NCBI GenBank assembly: GCA_963920575.1
Contig: OY986971.1
Span: 12,700,492-12,764,491 of the forward strand
Length of the DNA: 64,000 bases
Reading direction: 5' to 3'
Source: Narthecium ossifragum
Taxonomy: Eukaryota > Streptophyta > Magnoliopsida > Dioscoreales > Nartheciaceae
Part shown: positions 52,220 to 61,461 of the stretch, one piece after another
Position numbering within the stretch: position 1 is the stretch's first letter
Layout of the letters: the number at the start of each line of letters is the position of its first letter
Translations under genes and position numbers: made by a program
The notes under the pieces: generated by a model
Told to the model about the DNA's origin: nothing
The model's input: only the letters and a program-made list of their open reading frames with translations
Database searches by the model: none

Positions 52220-53840
52220 TTATATCGCTCAAATGTGTCACACACAGCGGTCGCGGTGCAGTACAACATAAGAGAGGTCGAACCCACAGAGAGACAAGCA
52301 GGAAAGATTCAGAAACACAGAAAACAATATATCGAAAACAATCAAGAGCGATAAAAGTTAAGAAAATAGATCGAAGATGTAATGATAAGATAAAGTTAAC
52401 AAAAGAAATTAAGATTTGAATGAGGCTAGACTTCAGGAATCACTTCACTCGGATTTAGGTTCTTCTCTTCTCAATGGTTCATATAATACTCAGTTAAGGG
52501 ATTCACATCCCAATCACCTTAACCGGAAGATATGGAACTGTAAACCTAACAAAATATAAAAATGTCTCTTGCTACGATTGATTCTTCCTTATTATAGTTC
52601 TAACTTCATTCAACCCAAACCAAAGAATACACGATACCGGATGTCACTACAGGCAACGCGCAGCAAAAGTTCATCGGGACAAAGCCCTAACTCTATCTAA
52701 CCGAATCTCTAAGAATACACAATACCAACTCTCACAATCGGTAATGCATTGGAAAGATTACACGGATAGAGCCCCAACCTTGTCTTAACAGATCCCTAAG
52801 AATACACAATACCAGCTGTCACTACGGGCAATGCATAGCAAAGGTCTCGCGAGACTCGGTAGGAGAATCAAAAGAGATAACTATGGGATTATAAGATCAT
52901 GAAAAAAGCATGACTGGATTCATAATATTAATCATCCACATAGAAACCTATAATCTGAAAATAGTCTTTGAAGATCCAATACATAGAAAAGAGTTTAACA
53001 ATGAATATTAAAACTATGAACTATTATTGGAGAAGAAGCCCTAGTCCTCGCTAGATCATCCGTCCACCATGCCCGCGGATTACTCAGCCATCGATGGAGA
53101 TGTCTTCATCTTCTTCCTTTAGAAACCGTCCAGAAAGAGCCTCCAAAAACTTCCAAAGAACCCCCCTTTGATTAACCCTAAGTTTCCTAGTTATAGCCCC
53201 AAAGTCTCTCCATCCTTGGATTAGATCTAAACCGTTGATTTTCTTCACTGGGAAAGTAGGATCGATCCCTCTCTAGGTGTAGGATCGATCGGACTCATCA
53301 AAATCTTTAATTTCTGGCTACGCCCGAGTCGGATCGATCGGACTATGGGTCTCGGATCGATCGGACTCAGTAGGATGGATGGAGGGATCGATCGGACTGT
53401 GTATAGCTGAAAAATATGCGTTCTGTCAAGTTTCTGCATAGTCTGATCGATTGGACTCTAGGTGTCGGATCGATCGGACTTTCCAGCGTATTTTCTGTTC
53501 TGCTATCCTGACTGCGCCATCGGTACTAAAATTATTGTAACTTCCTCTAGGAAACTCGAAATCATGAACCGTAAAATTCTCCAAAATCTACACTTCAAGA
53601 GCTTTCCAACCATATATGGCAAATCATCTGGTTCATCATGACCAGGTACAGTTTAATTTTTGAAGTTGATCCATATACTCCTTTCAGCTTCTTTTAGCTC
53701 CAATTTCCTGCATTTTCCAAACAACTATGTGAAGCAACATATAGATATAAAAATAGTAGTAAAAATGTTGATTAAGGATAATAATCTAGCAATTGAGATG
53801 GTTATAAGGCTGTTCAGAGTGCACATTCATGCACTCATCA
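52220..53840 (-). repeat. 5' LTR of Athila B
   Basis: 1,621 bp; its inner end has TT in place of TG in plus orientation. The TATA position reads TAGTTATA (53188-53195), so the complement is TATAACTA, weaker than the TATAAATA of the 3' LTR. The GATCGATC boxes are at 53258-53485. Confidence 0.9.
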
Positions 53841-53845
53841 ACCTC

Positions 53846-54200
53846 GGATCGGATCCCACGGGATCCGACTGGATCGGCGAGGAGAGGAGAGAAGGCCGAT
53901 CGGGATTGTGTGGGTCGAATGGAGACCTCCTCCTCCCGACGACGAGCTCAGGATCGACAACGGGCGTTGGTCGAGATCGGCGACTGGCTTGGTAGTGACC
54001 TCATGTCGGATCGGGCGGGATCCGACTGGATCGGCGACAGGGAACCGTAGAAGTAGGTGGCGACGGGGATGGCACCGGGGAAGGAGGTGGCAACGAGGAT
54101 CGACGATGGAAGGCGATGACAAACTCGGGATCGGCGATGGACGAAATCGACGACGACGTGCTCGGGTTCGGCAACAGACAGGGGGAGGGGGAATAGGGGG
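53846..54200. repeat. GGATCCGACTGGATCGGCGA repeats, right arm of unclassified insert
   Basis: GGGATCCGACTGGATCGGCG occurs at about 53861 and 54018. CCTCCTCCTCCCGACGACG and a CAGGATCGACAACGGGCG stretch (53927-53965) echo 33386-33430. GC-rich, low-complexity; the ORFs here are not convincing. Confidence 0.55.
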
Positions 54201-54305
54201 GTATGGATACATATAGATATATAGTAGGGGCATTATGGTTCAGTAAGAGTTTGGAGACCTAATAACAAAGTAGCATCTTTTAGAAGACTTATTGACAAAT
54301 GACCC

Positions 54306-54379
54306 TTGAATCTATTCCATGCATGGCATTAGTGATTAAATGCTCTCCATGTATTGACTTGCCATGTACATCCGTAACA
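54306..54379 (-). repeat. Copia 3' LTR, proximal part
   Basis: 74 bp matching 55398-55471 (TTGAATCTATTCCATGCAT to CATCCGTAACA) at the same length. Next to it on the internal side is a purine tract (complement of CACCCCTCAAGC). Confidence 0.82.
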
Positions 54380-54900
54380 CCACCCCTCAAGCTAAACGTG
54401 GGAGGTGACACGTTAAGCTTGGAATGGAAGAAGGTAAAGAGGTCATTAAATAGGCTTTTGGTGAAGATATCGGCAATCTGTATGTGAGAGGGAACATGCT
54501 GAAAATGAAGGACATCCGCGGCCACTAATTCCCGAATAAAGTGATAATCCAAGTCAATATGCTTGGAGGGCTTGTGAGAGATTGGATTGAGTGACATAAA
54601 AATATCACTTTTATTGTCACATAGCACTGTAGAAGGGCCTGAGATAGAGACATGGACATCACACAGAAGATGAAGAAGCCACATAACCTCCGAGGCCGTC
54701 GAGACTAGAGCACGATATTCAGATTCGAAACTAGACCGAGAAACAGTGGGTTGCTTCTTGGCACTCCAAGGAACTAAATTGTGGCCAAGATAAATGGCAT
54801 AGCCAGAGTTGGGACGACGACTGTCGGGGCAACCGGCCCAATCAGCATCAGATTAGGCTAACAACTTCATGAAATTTGTGGCCGAGAAAGACGTATCAAA
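54380..54900 (-). pseudogene. Copia RT end and RNase H
   Basis: Reads FDTSFSATNFMKL, SDADWAGCPDSRRPNSGYAI, SFESEYRALVSTASEVMWLL, LCDNKSDIFMSLNPISHKPS, HIDLDYHFIRE and VPSHIQIADIFTKSL, the RNase H of Ty1/copia elements (ADIFTKSL is diagnostic). The upstream part has an in-frame stop (near 54855). The open frame continues past the end of pol into LTR sequence as far as 54289, which is not coding. Most of gag, protease, integrase and RT is deleted. Confidence 0.85.
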
Positions 54901-54962
54901 GGAGGCGGTGCCTTTGATATAATGAAGAATGCGGTGGCTGCTCCATAAAGAATGTATTATGG

Positions 54963-55120
54963 AAGAGTGGGGTCAATGTATCCAGGTGGATGCTCTATAA
55001 AGACTTCTTGGCGAAGAAAGCCATGTAAGAATGCATTTTTAACATCTGACTAACGAAGCGGCCAACCAAATCTAACAGGGAGAGAAAGTACCACACGAAT
55101 AGTAGTGGATTTGACAACCT
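54963..55120 (-). pseudogene. Copia RT N-terminal fragment
   Basis: Reads [40 protein letters not shown] and [10 protein letters not shown], the [10 protein letters not shown] block of copia RT. It lies directly next to the primer site, so gag, protease and integrase are deleted; a second deletion joins it to the RT end near 54950. Confidence 0.8.
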
Positions 55121-55133
55121 AGCTCTGATACCA
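55121..55133 (-). other. Primer binding site of the copia element, tRNA-Met
   Basis: The minus strand reads TGGTATCAGAGCT, the standard initiator tRNA-Met primer site. Confidence 0.85.
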
Positions 55134-55471
55134 TAAAAAGATTAAAAAGCTCAAGGCAAAGATAATTGTAGAGAGAGACGTTTGGGAATGGTGCAAGAGC
55201 TGCGTAGGACACTTGTATTTATATTTGTGTATTTATACATGTATAGTATATGATCAATCAATCACATCAATCATGATATTACAATTGAATATTATTCCTT
55301 TATGGTGGCCAGGCTTCCTTGTGTTGAGATTTGATTTGACTCCTTCCATGTGAAGGCTTGTCATTATTTGTCTTCTCTCCATGTATGTGTGAATTCTTTG
55401 AATCTATTCCATGCATAACATTAGTGATTAAATGCTCTCCACGTATGGACTTGTCATGTACATCCATAACA
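55134..55471 (-). repeat. Copia 5' LTR
   Basis: 338 bp, starting TGTTATGGATG on the minus strand and followed outside by the TSD CTATT. Confidence 0.85.
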
Positions 55472-55476
55472 CTATT

Positions 55477-55750
55477 TGATCTAGTAAGGGGAAGGGAAGA
55501 TTGCATACCTAGTGATAGGCATGCGAAAGTTATTTTACTTCTCTCGAAGTTTTAAGCTATGTAATTTGCAGTCGAAGAAAGCACATGATCTATTTGATTA
55601 ACAGGTTCCAAAATTTGGGCGAGATGATGACTCTTGAAATCTTGGGAAGAATGACCCATCAGTCTCTCCAGGTTTCATTGAGGGCCTAACATTGGAAGGT
55701 CCCCTCGGGCATGCTGGCATGTGATTTGCAACCTTTTCCGCATAGATTGG
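55477..55750. other. Backbone segment between insertions
   Basis: 274 bp outside the copia and Athila E elements. I see no ORF, repeat or match to other parts of the window. Confidence 0.4.
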
Positions 55751-57345
55751 TGATGAATAAATTTTATATCTCGCAAGTATACGAATCGGTGTGATCAGTA
55801 TAGCAGCAAAACGAGTATCGTATCCACAGAGATTTTTAGAGATTATTAGAGTAAAACGCTAAAGAACAGAAAAAAAAGAAAATAAGGAAGAGAAAATAAT
55901 AAATATGAAGTCTCGAAAATAGATGATCTAATAACGAAATAAGAAAACGATGGAAAGATGATGGATGAATACTAAGGTTCCGATTTCACAATAACATCCT
56001 CATTCTATGCATTGAATCAATAAAGATTTCAGTTTAATTCCAAGGGCTCGTTCTTCCGGTATGATGATCCGTTTGATCGCGGTCTTCACAAAGTACCCCC
56101 AATTAACCCTAGTTAATGAACCCATAGCTAAGGGTCAATCAAGAATCCATTAAGCTCTGAAGAACAATTATGAACCAAGAAGTGTCTTAGCTTGAACCCG
56201 GCTTCAACTAAATCTCATTCATTCATAGATCCTGCAAGATTAGCGAATGAACCCTCGCCCAATCTCACATAACACAATCTATAATACTTCTATTGGCCAG
56301 ATAAAGGTATTTAAGATCTCAGTTATAATAATGAATGAAACAAGAAATATAAAATGATTAAATAAATATGATCCAATAACATAGAATGATTCAGTTAGGG
56401 CTACATCGGTACCTTAGAAAAGAAACTAGCCACTCATTTCATCATGAAGATGACAAAAGTGTTCAAAGAAAAATAAAGAAAGAAAGACGAAGCAAACAAA
56501 ACCCTAACGCGGCTTCCTCTCCTCCAGATGCCCCAGAAAAGTCCTCCCAAAAAGATCCCTTTTGATAACCCTAAGTATCTTATTTATAGCCCCAAAGTCT
56601 CTCCATCCACGGATTAGATCTAAACCGTTGATTTTCTTCACTGGGAAAGTCCGATCGATCGAACTATGGGTGTCGGATCGATCGGTTGCGTAAAAATCCT
56701 CCGTCTCTGGCTATTCCCGAGTCCGATCGATCGGACTTTAGGTGTCGGATTGATCGGGCAGTATGATAGATAGATGGATCGATCGAACTGTGTTCCTCCA
56801 GAAAGCATACGTTCTGTTAGACTTTAATTCCCATGTCCGATCGATCGGACATTAGGTGTCGGATCGATCGGACTCAATGGGATGGATAGAGGGATCGATC
56901 GGACTGTGTACAGCAGAAAAGTATACTCTCTGTCACGATTCTGCATAGTCGGATCGATCGGACTCTGGGTGTCGGATCGATCGGACTTTCCAGCGTATTA
57001 ACTGTTCTGCCATTCAGACTGCGCCATCGATACTAAAATTGCCGTAACTTCCTCTAGGAAACTCGGAATCACGAACCGTAAAATTCTCCAGAAACTAGAC
57101 TTCAAGAGCTTTCCAACCATATATGGCACATCATCTGGTTCTTCATGAACAGGTACAGTTTAATTTTTGAAGTTGATCCATATAATCTTTTCAGCTTCTT
57201 TGCTCCTTTTTCCTGCATTTTCCAAGCAACTATGTGAAGCAACATATAGATATAAAAATAGAAATAAAGATTTTGATTAAAGATAATAATCTAGCAATCG
57301 AGATGGTTATAAGACTATTTAAAGTGCACTTTCATGCACTCATCA
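55751..57345 (-). repeat. 3' LTR of Athila E
   Basis: 1,595 bp, TGATGAATAAATT to GCACTCATCA. The complement of TATTTATA (56581-56588) is its TATA box; palindromes such as GTCCGATCGATCGGAC at 56721-56736 and 56835-56850 lie upstream of it in element sense (56648-56985). Confidence 0.9.
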
Positions 57346-58218
57346 CAGCCCCCAACCAGCTTATTGCTAGTCTCTAGCAATTTTAGGCGCATAAAATATA
57401 TTAAGCACACCAACGGTCTAAGGTTGTAGACATGCATAATAAGAGTTCTACCTTATCAAGTCAATAGTGTTCTATATAGTACAGAGCACGAAACATCCTA
57501 TACTCATACACATGCTACTAACACATGAAATTAACTTCTACACTTCAAACATGCTAATCACCATCCAGACGAACACATGTGACGTGATAAATAAAATTTA
57601 CATACAGAAACAACTTCTACCCACCATTAGTCCAAACACACTACCATCTTCATGACCAATCATCCAACCCTCACACTCTAAGTACCACATGCTCTTTTTC
57701 TTCTTTCTTTTTTTTTTTTCAACTATCAGACATTTTGCCTTTTTACACGAGCACTCTCCGCTTCATGAGGCGCAGAGACCCGGTTACTTAACAAAATACT
57801 GAGTAGTTTTTTTTTTAATCTATTAGTGATTCTACCTTTTTACGCGAGCTCCCCGCTTCCTGAGGCAAGAACACCCGGTTACTCAGTAGATCACCTAATA
57901 GGTGTTTAGGCACAGCTTAATCAAGCTCCAGAACTTTTTCTTTTCTTTTTTTTTCTGCAAGCAATACTCAACACTAGCTAATGCTGAAATCATGGTCTAG
58001 ATTAACAATAGCATGCTCATTCCTCTGGTGGGTATAATTATCACTGCACATAAAGTGTTCGTGTGTGAGTCACATGATATTCTACCTTCAAGCTATCATA
58101 CAAGCAATCAATGTATAGATCAATCCAAGTGCAAACAGCATGTACAGTAAGCATAAACATTTCAGCTCATGTACAATTTAACACTATTAAACCTACAAGG
58201 TACATGAATAAAGTCATG
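57346..58218 (-). other. 3' noncoding region of Athila E
   Basis: Purine box next to the LTR (complement of CAGCCCCCAACC) and the conserved duplicated motif at 57720-57797 and 57832-57893. No ORF of note. It is joined to the 5' LTR remnant at about 58218. Confidence 0.65.
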
Positions 58219-58732
58219 AATGTCGGATCGATCAGACATTAGGTGTCGGATCGATCGGACTCAATGGGATGGATAAAGGGATCGATCGGACTGTGTACAG
58301 CTGAAAAGTATACTCTCTATCACGATTCTGCATAGTCGGATCGATCGGACTCTGGGTGTCGGATCGATCAGACTTTCTAGCGTATTTACTGTTCTACCAT
58401 TGAGACTGCGCCATCGGTACTAAAATTCCCGTAACTTCTTCTAGGAAACTCGGAATCACGAACCATAAAATTCTCCAGAAACTAGACTTCAATAGCTTTC
58501 CAACCATGTATGGCACATCATCTGGTTCTTCATGAGCAGGTACAGTTTAATTTTTGAAGTTGATCCATATAAACTTTTCAGCTTCTTTGCTCCTTTTTCC
58601 TGCATTTTCCAAGCAACTATGTGAAGCAACATATAGATATAAAAATAGGAATAAAGATGTTGATTAAAGATAATAATCTAGCAATCGAGATGGTTATAAG
58701 ACTATTTAGAGGGCACTTTCATGCACTCATCA
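58219..58732 (-). repeat. 5' LTR remnant of Athila E
   Basis: About 514 bp matching 56830-57345 (GTCGGATCGATC to TTCATGCACTCATCA). It contains four GATCGATC boxes (58219-58370) but no TATA box or transcript start. Confidence 0.88.
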
Positions 58733-58770
58733 ATTGGTGGTTTCTAAATCCTATTATGTGAAGCAACAAA

Positions 58771-58940
58771 GGGGGCGTTTGGCTTGGCAGGATCCACGGA
58801 TCCCGAATCGGCATCCACTCGAGAAGAGCGGACGTGGGATCCGCCGAATCCGTGGGATCGCCGGATGCGTGGATTCCTGATCCAGGGCGCATCGGCCGAT
58901 CCCACAGATTCGTCGGATCCCAAGTCCGCCAAACACCTCC
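58771..58940. mobile_element. MITE-like inverted-repeat element
   Basis: 170 bp starting GGGGGCGTTTGGC and ending GCCAAACACCTCC, an imperfect inverted repeat of about 13 bp of the GGGNGTTTGG kind seen in PIF/Harbinger-type MITEs. The inside is GC-rich with many GGATCC and CCGGAT boxes in both orientations. Flanks are AAA on both sides, which does not match the usual TTA/TAA duplication, so the class is open. Confidence 0.45.
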
Positions 58941-59154
58941 AAAACTGATTAATCTTGATATATCCGGAATCATGTGCCTTCTATTAGTCGGCTGAGAATG
59001 CTCAATCCAAACTATGTCTGGATATATATCAGAAGATCGAGATGAAACCACGTGGAAAGGAGTAGTGAGGGGTGGTGGTTACTGGGTGGTTAGAAGAGAG
59101 AGGTGTAATGGAGGGTGGTGGTTATCCGTGTCAGGTGGCACAGTGGCCACCTAG

Positions 59155-59495
59155 TCTTCTATATAATATCAGGTGGGTTGTCCCTGGTTTGTCCTATGCG
59201 GATAATCAAGCTATTATTTAATTCGATTTGAAAATTAAATTAGAGGGTTTAATTTGTCACATATTTAGAGGGACGGTAGTCATTAAAACGGTCAGTTTGA
59301 AATTTTATAGGGAGTAGTTATTAGAGTTCAGTTAGCCACATTTCAGTTAGCCACATACTAAAACCGCATGTTTGAAAATTTAGCAAAATAATGTTTCATG
59401 TTAGAGGGAGTAGTTATTAAAACCGTTGGTTTGAAAATTAGAAAAATAATATCTGACTTAAAAGGACCGTACCGGCCCCCGTGCAATATACCTAG
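59155..59495 (+). mobile_element. Possible short non-autonomous Helitron
   Basis: Starts TCTTCTATATAATATCAGG, which resembles plant Helitron 5' ends, and ends CCCCCGTGCAATATACCTAG followed by T, as expected for CTRR-T 3' ends. The hairpin before the end is poor and the base before TC is G, not A. It contains a repeated GGAGTAGTTATTA segment (about 59312 and 59409). No ORF. The remaining sequence from 58941 to 59154 holds nothing I recognise. Confidence 0.3.
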
Positions 59496-59616
59496 TTGTT
59501 ATATAGCTTGGACTTTTGAATCTAATACTAATATATAGAACTTATAATGGCAGAAACAACTTGAGTTATTGGAATTCAACTTTGGATGTAGTGTAGAACA
59601 TTACTGTAGCAAAAGG

Positions 59617-60183
59617 ATGGAAGCGGAGGTTAGTGATAAGGATGGAAGGGATGATGGTAGGAGAATGAGTATTCCAGCAAGTTCTCGCCCACTAGATGGG
59701 CGGGGAGGCCTGCCTGCTCGTTCATATGCTGCAACAGTTGTAGGTTCAAGACAGAAGACGGTGATAGTTACACCAGAACAGAAAGCGAAACTTGGTTTGC
59801 TATGTGTTGATGAGGTCGTGCTTGGTGATGAGCTGCTTGACCATTGCTATAGGAAATGGCAATATTCCCTCTATGACAGGTTCATGGGAGGGCGTATTCC
59901 CCTGATGGTCCTGAGACATAAGCTTTCTCTAATGTGGGGTACGACAAAGAAATTTCAGGTGGTAGATCTGCGCAATGGAGTTTTTGTATTCAGATTTGAG
60001 AACGAACTGGACATGCACTATGTGCTTACCAAAGGCCCTTGGGTTGTGAACGGCCAGATGCTCTCTTTGCTGAAATGGAGGGAGGGGTGGACTCCTGATG
60101 ATTCCAATTTCAAGAAAATGCCCGTCTATCTTAGAATCCCTGAGTTAGATATCGAGCTCTACGATGAGGAGGTGGTATTGTAG
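59617..60183 (+). pseudogene. LINE ORF1, N-terminal DUF4283-like part
   Basis: Start chosen at ATG 59617 (MEAEVSDKDGRDDG); the frame is open slightly upstream. After a basic/Ser-rich stretch (ARSYAATVVGSRQK) comes the DUF4283-like fold: GRIPLMVLRHKLSLMWGTTK, FQVVDLRNGVFVFRFENELD and GPWVVNGQMLSLLKWREGWT, common in ORF1 of plant L1 elements, where it is thought to bind RNA. It ends at TAG 60181-60183; the next codons (IMASIGMQLQVD) continue the domain in frame, so this is a nonsense mutation. Confidence 0.83.
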
Positions 60184-60666
60184 ATTATGGCGTCTATTGG
60201 TATGCAACTACAGGTCGATGTTCCTACGGTGGAGGCGGCGAGGGGAAGATATGCTAAGGCTTGTGTTGAGGTTGATCTTGATCAACCTGTTAAGATGAAG
60301 GTGCCAGTGAGGAAAAGAAGAATCACCCACCTTGTCTCCTTTGTGTACGAGAACATAACAATATGCCCTCGGTGCGCTTACATTGGACATGTGGTGAATC
60401 GCTACTCTATGTCTAAGCCTACCCTTTCAAGTGGAGTTGCTAGGAAAGTGACACCACGGAAGGAGAAGGAAGTTGAGATGGAGGATTGCTCTACTGGGGT
60501 GGCTACCAAAAATGTGGAACGGAGCATCAATGAAGAAGGAGGTACCTTTAAGTGTCATATGCCTGCGAATGGGATGAATCAGGCCCCATCGGAGGTGGAA
60601 GCTGTCGGATCGGATACGGAGATGGACACGGAGACGGAGAAGGCTGGCAGATCAAAGATGGAGTAG
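60184..60666 (+). pseudogene. LINE ORF1, zinc knuckle part
   Basis: Same frame. ARGRYAKACVEVDLDQPVKM and HLVSFVYENITICPRCAYIG follow the usual pattern after DUF4283. The knuckle reads CPRCAYIGHVVNRY: the last Cys is Tyr, so zinc binding is probably lost. A Ser/Glu-rich tail leads to TAG 60664-60666. Confidence 0.8.
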
Positions 60667-61461
60667 CCGGAGATCAGAGACGAGGAATGCTGGCAAATTG
60701 TCCGGTGTATGAAACTCAAGTTCTTTGGTAGTCGTGCGCTGCGAGCGATGGTTCTGAGGCAAGCTGCTGAACAGTGGATGGAGGCTAATCGACCACATGG
60801 CATCTTTGGTGGCGGAGATCAAAGGAGAGGTACTCAAGTTTGGCACGAGGATACCGATGGGATGAGGGTGAGGCGGCAGCAGGGTTTGCAGAGAAGTGGC
60901 AGAGATGGGATCACTGGGGAAGATGATGGCGAGGTAGGGGAGGTAGGTGAGGTCACATGCTCTAAAGTTCTTAGGGGAGATGAGATGGTTCTTAAGGATG
61001 TGATATAGCCTGTCTCGCAGTATACAAAGGAGATTAATGGGTTGGGTCTGGCAAGTGTATCTACTGGGCCTGATGGTCGTCTTGGGCCCAAACCAAGGCC
61101 AGTTTTAAGAAAACCAGGCCAAAGGGTGCTAGATTCCTTTGTTCAGCCCAGATTTCTTGATCAAAGCCTTGTTCCTTTTGTGGAAAACAAAGTTATCAAT
61201 GATGTAGATCTTGATGACCAACATGCCACGGAGGTAACTATTATGGGCGATGCTCTGCAGGCTGCTACGCCAGTATACGATCCAGCAAGGTACGTGGACA
61301 TGGAGGAAGGTGAAGAAGCTGAGAACTACAACAGTGATGAACAGATGGCCTTGGCGGCGGTAGAGTCATCTCATGGGGTAGTGATGGAAGAGAAGAAGAA
61401 GAAAAGAAGGTATGCATACTCACCGGGCGAGCAACCGACCTCTCATTCAGTTGATCAATGA
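60667..61461 (+). pseudogene. LINE ORF1, C-terminal part
   Basis: The same frame again, with one more stop (TAG 61006-61008). The product is low-complexity, Gly/Glu/Arg-rich (TGEDDGEVGEVGEVTC), then a Pro/Arg stretch and a basic KKKKRRYAYSPGEQ end. It stops at TGA 61459-61461, which overlaps the ORF2 ATG (61458-61460) in the tetramer ATGA. All ORF1 pieces share one frame, so only point mutations, not indels, have broken it. Confidence 0.72.

Larger units (their letters stand above)
33491..53840 (-). mobile_element. Athila-type Ty3/gypsy element B
   Basis: 20.35 kb, about 9.6 kb without the MITE and element C. TSD ACTTC (33486-33490) and ACCTC (53841-53845) differ at one base. In element order: 5' LTR, tRNA-Asp primer site, gag, protease (split by element C), RT, RNase H, integrase, noncoding region with a MITE, polypurine tract (complement of 35110-35121) and 3' LTR. 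The coding region is broken by many stops and frameshifts, so B is older than C, as the nesting requires. Confidence 0.9.
17185..54305. mobile_element. Unclassified repetitive insert, interrupted by two Athila elements
   Basis: What remains after removing Athila A and B is about 2.3 kb: 17185-18559, 32986-33490 and 53846-54305. It is flanked by the 8-bp direct repeat TTGAATCT in the copia LTR. The outer left arm is rich in GGAGGTCG and the right arm in CGACCTCC, so the arms are roughly inverted; the centre holds many AAGTAACTAC units. I see no open coding frame with recognisable homology and no clear terminal inverted repeats. An 8-bp duplication would suit a hAT-like or other DNA element, but the class is not established. 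Confidence 0.5.
16847..55471 (-). mobile_element. Deleted Ty1/copia element split by a 37-kb nested insertion
   Basis: TSD CTATT is at 16842-16846 and 55472-55476. The 5' LTR is 55134-55471, with a primer site at 55121-55133. The internal region is only about 750 bp (54380-55133) and holds pieces of RT and RNase H. The 3' LTR is in two parts, 16847-17184 and 54306-54379, which together correspond to the 5' LTR. The sequence between them (17185-54305) is a later insertion with its own probable TSD TTGAATCT. The element is long dead. Confidence 0.8.
55751..58732 (-). mobile_element. Deletion derivative of an Athila element (E)
   Basis: 2,982 bp with TSD ATTGG at 55746-55750 and 58733-58737. 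It has a full 3' LTR (55751-57345), about 870 bp of 3' noncoding region (57346-58218), then only the outer third of the 5' LTR (58219-58732). All coding sequence, the primer site and most of the 5' LTR were lost in one deletion. The LTR is related to that of B and C in U3. Confidence 0.9.

Noticed and set aside
53838..54233. 131-codon minus-strand ORF and a 102-codon plus-strand ORF
   Set aside because: GC-rich low-complexity repeats at the edge of the unclassified insert; both strands open by composition.
54289..54400. C-terminal extension of the copia RNase H ORF
   Set aside because: This part reads through the polypurine tract and LTR and, below 54306, into the unrelated insert.
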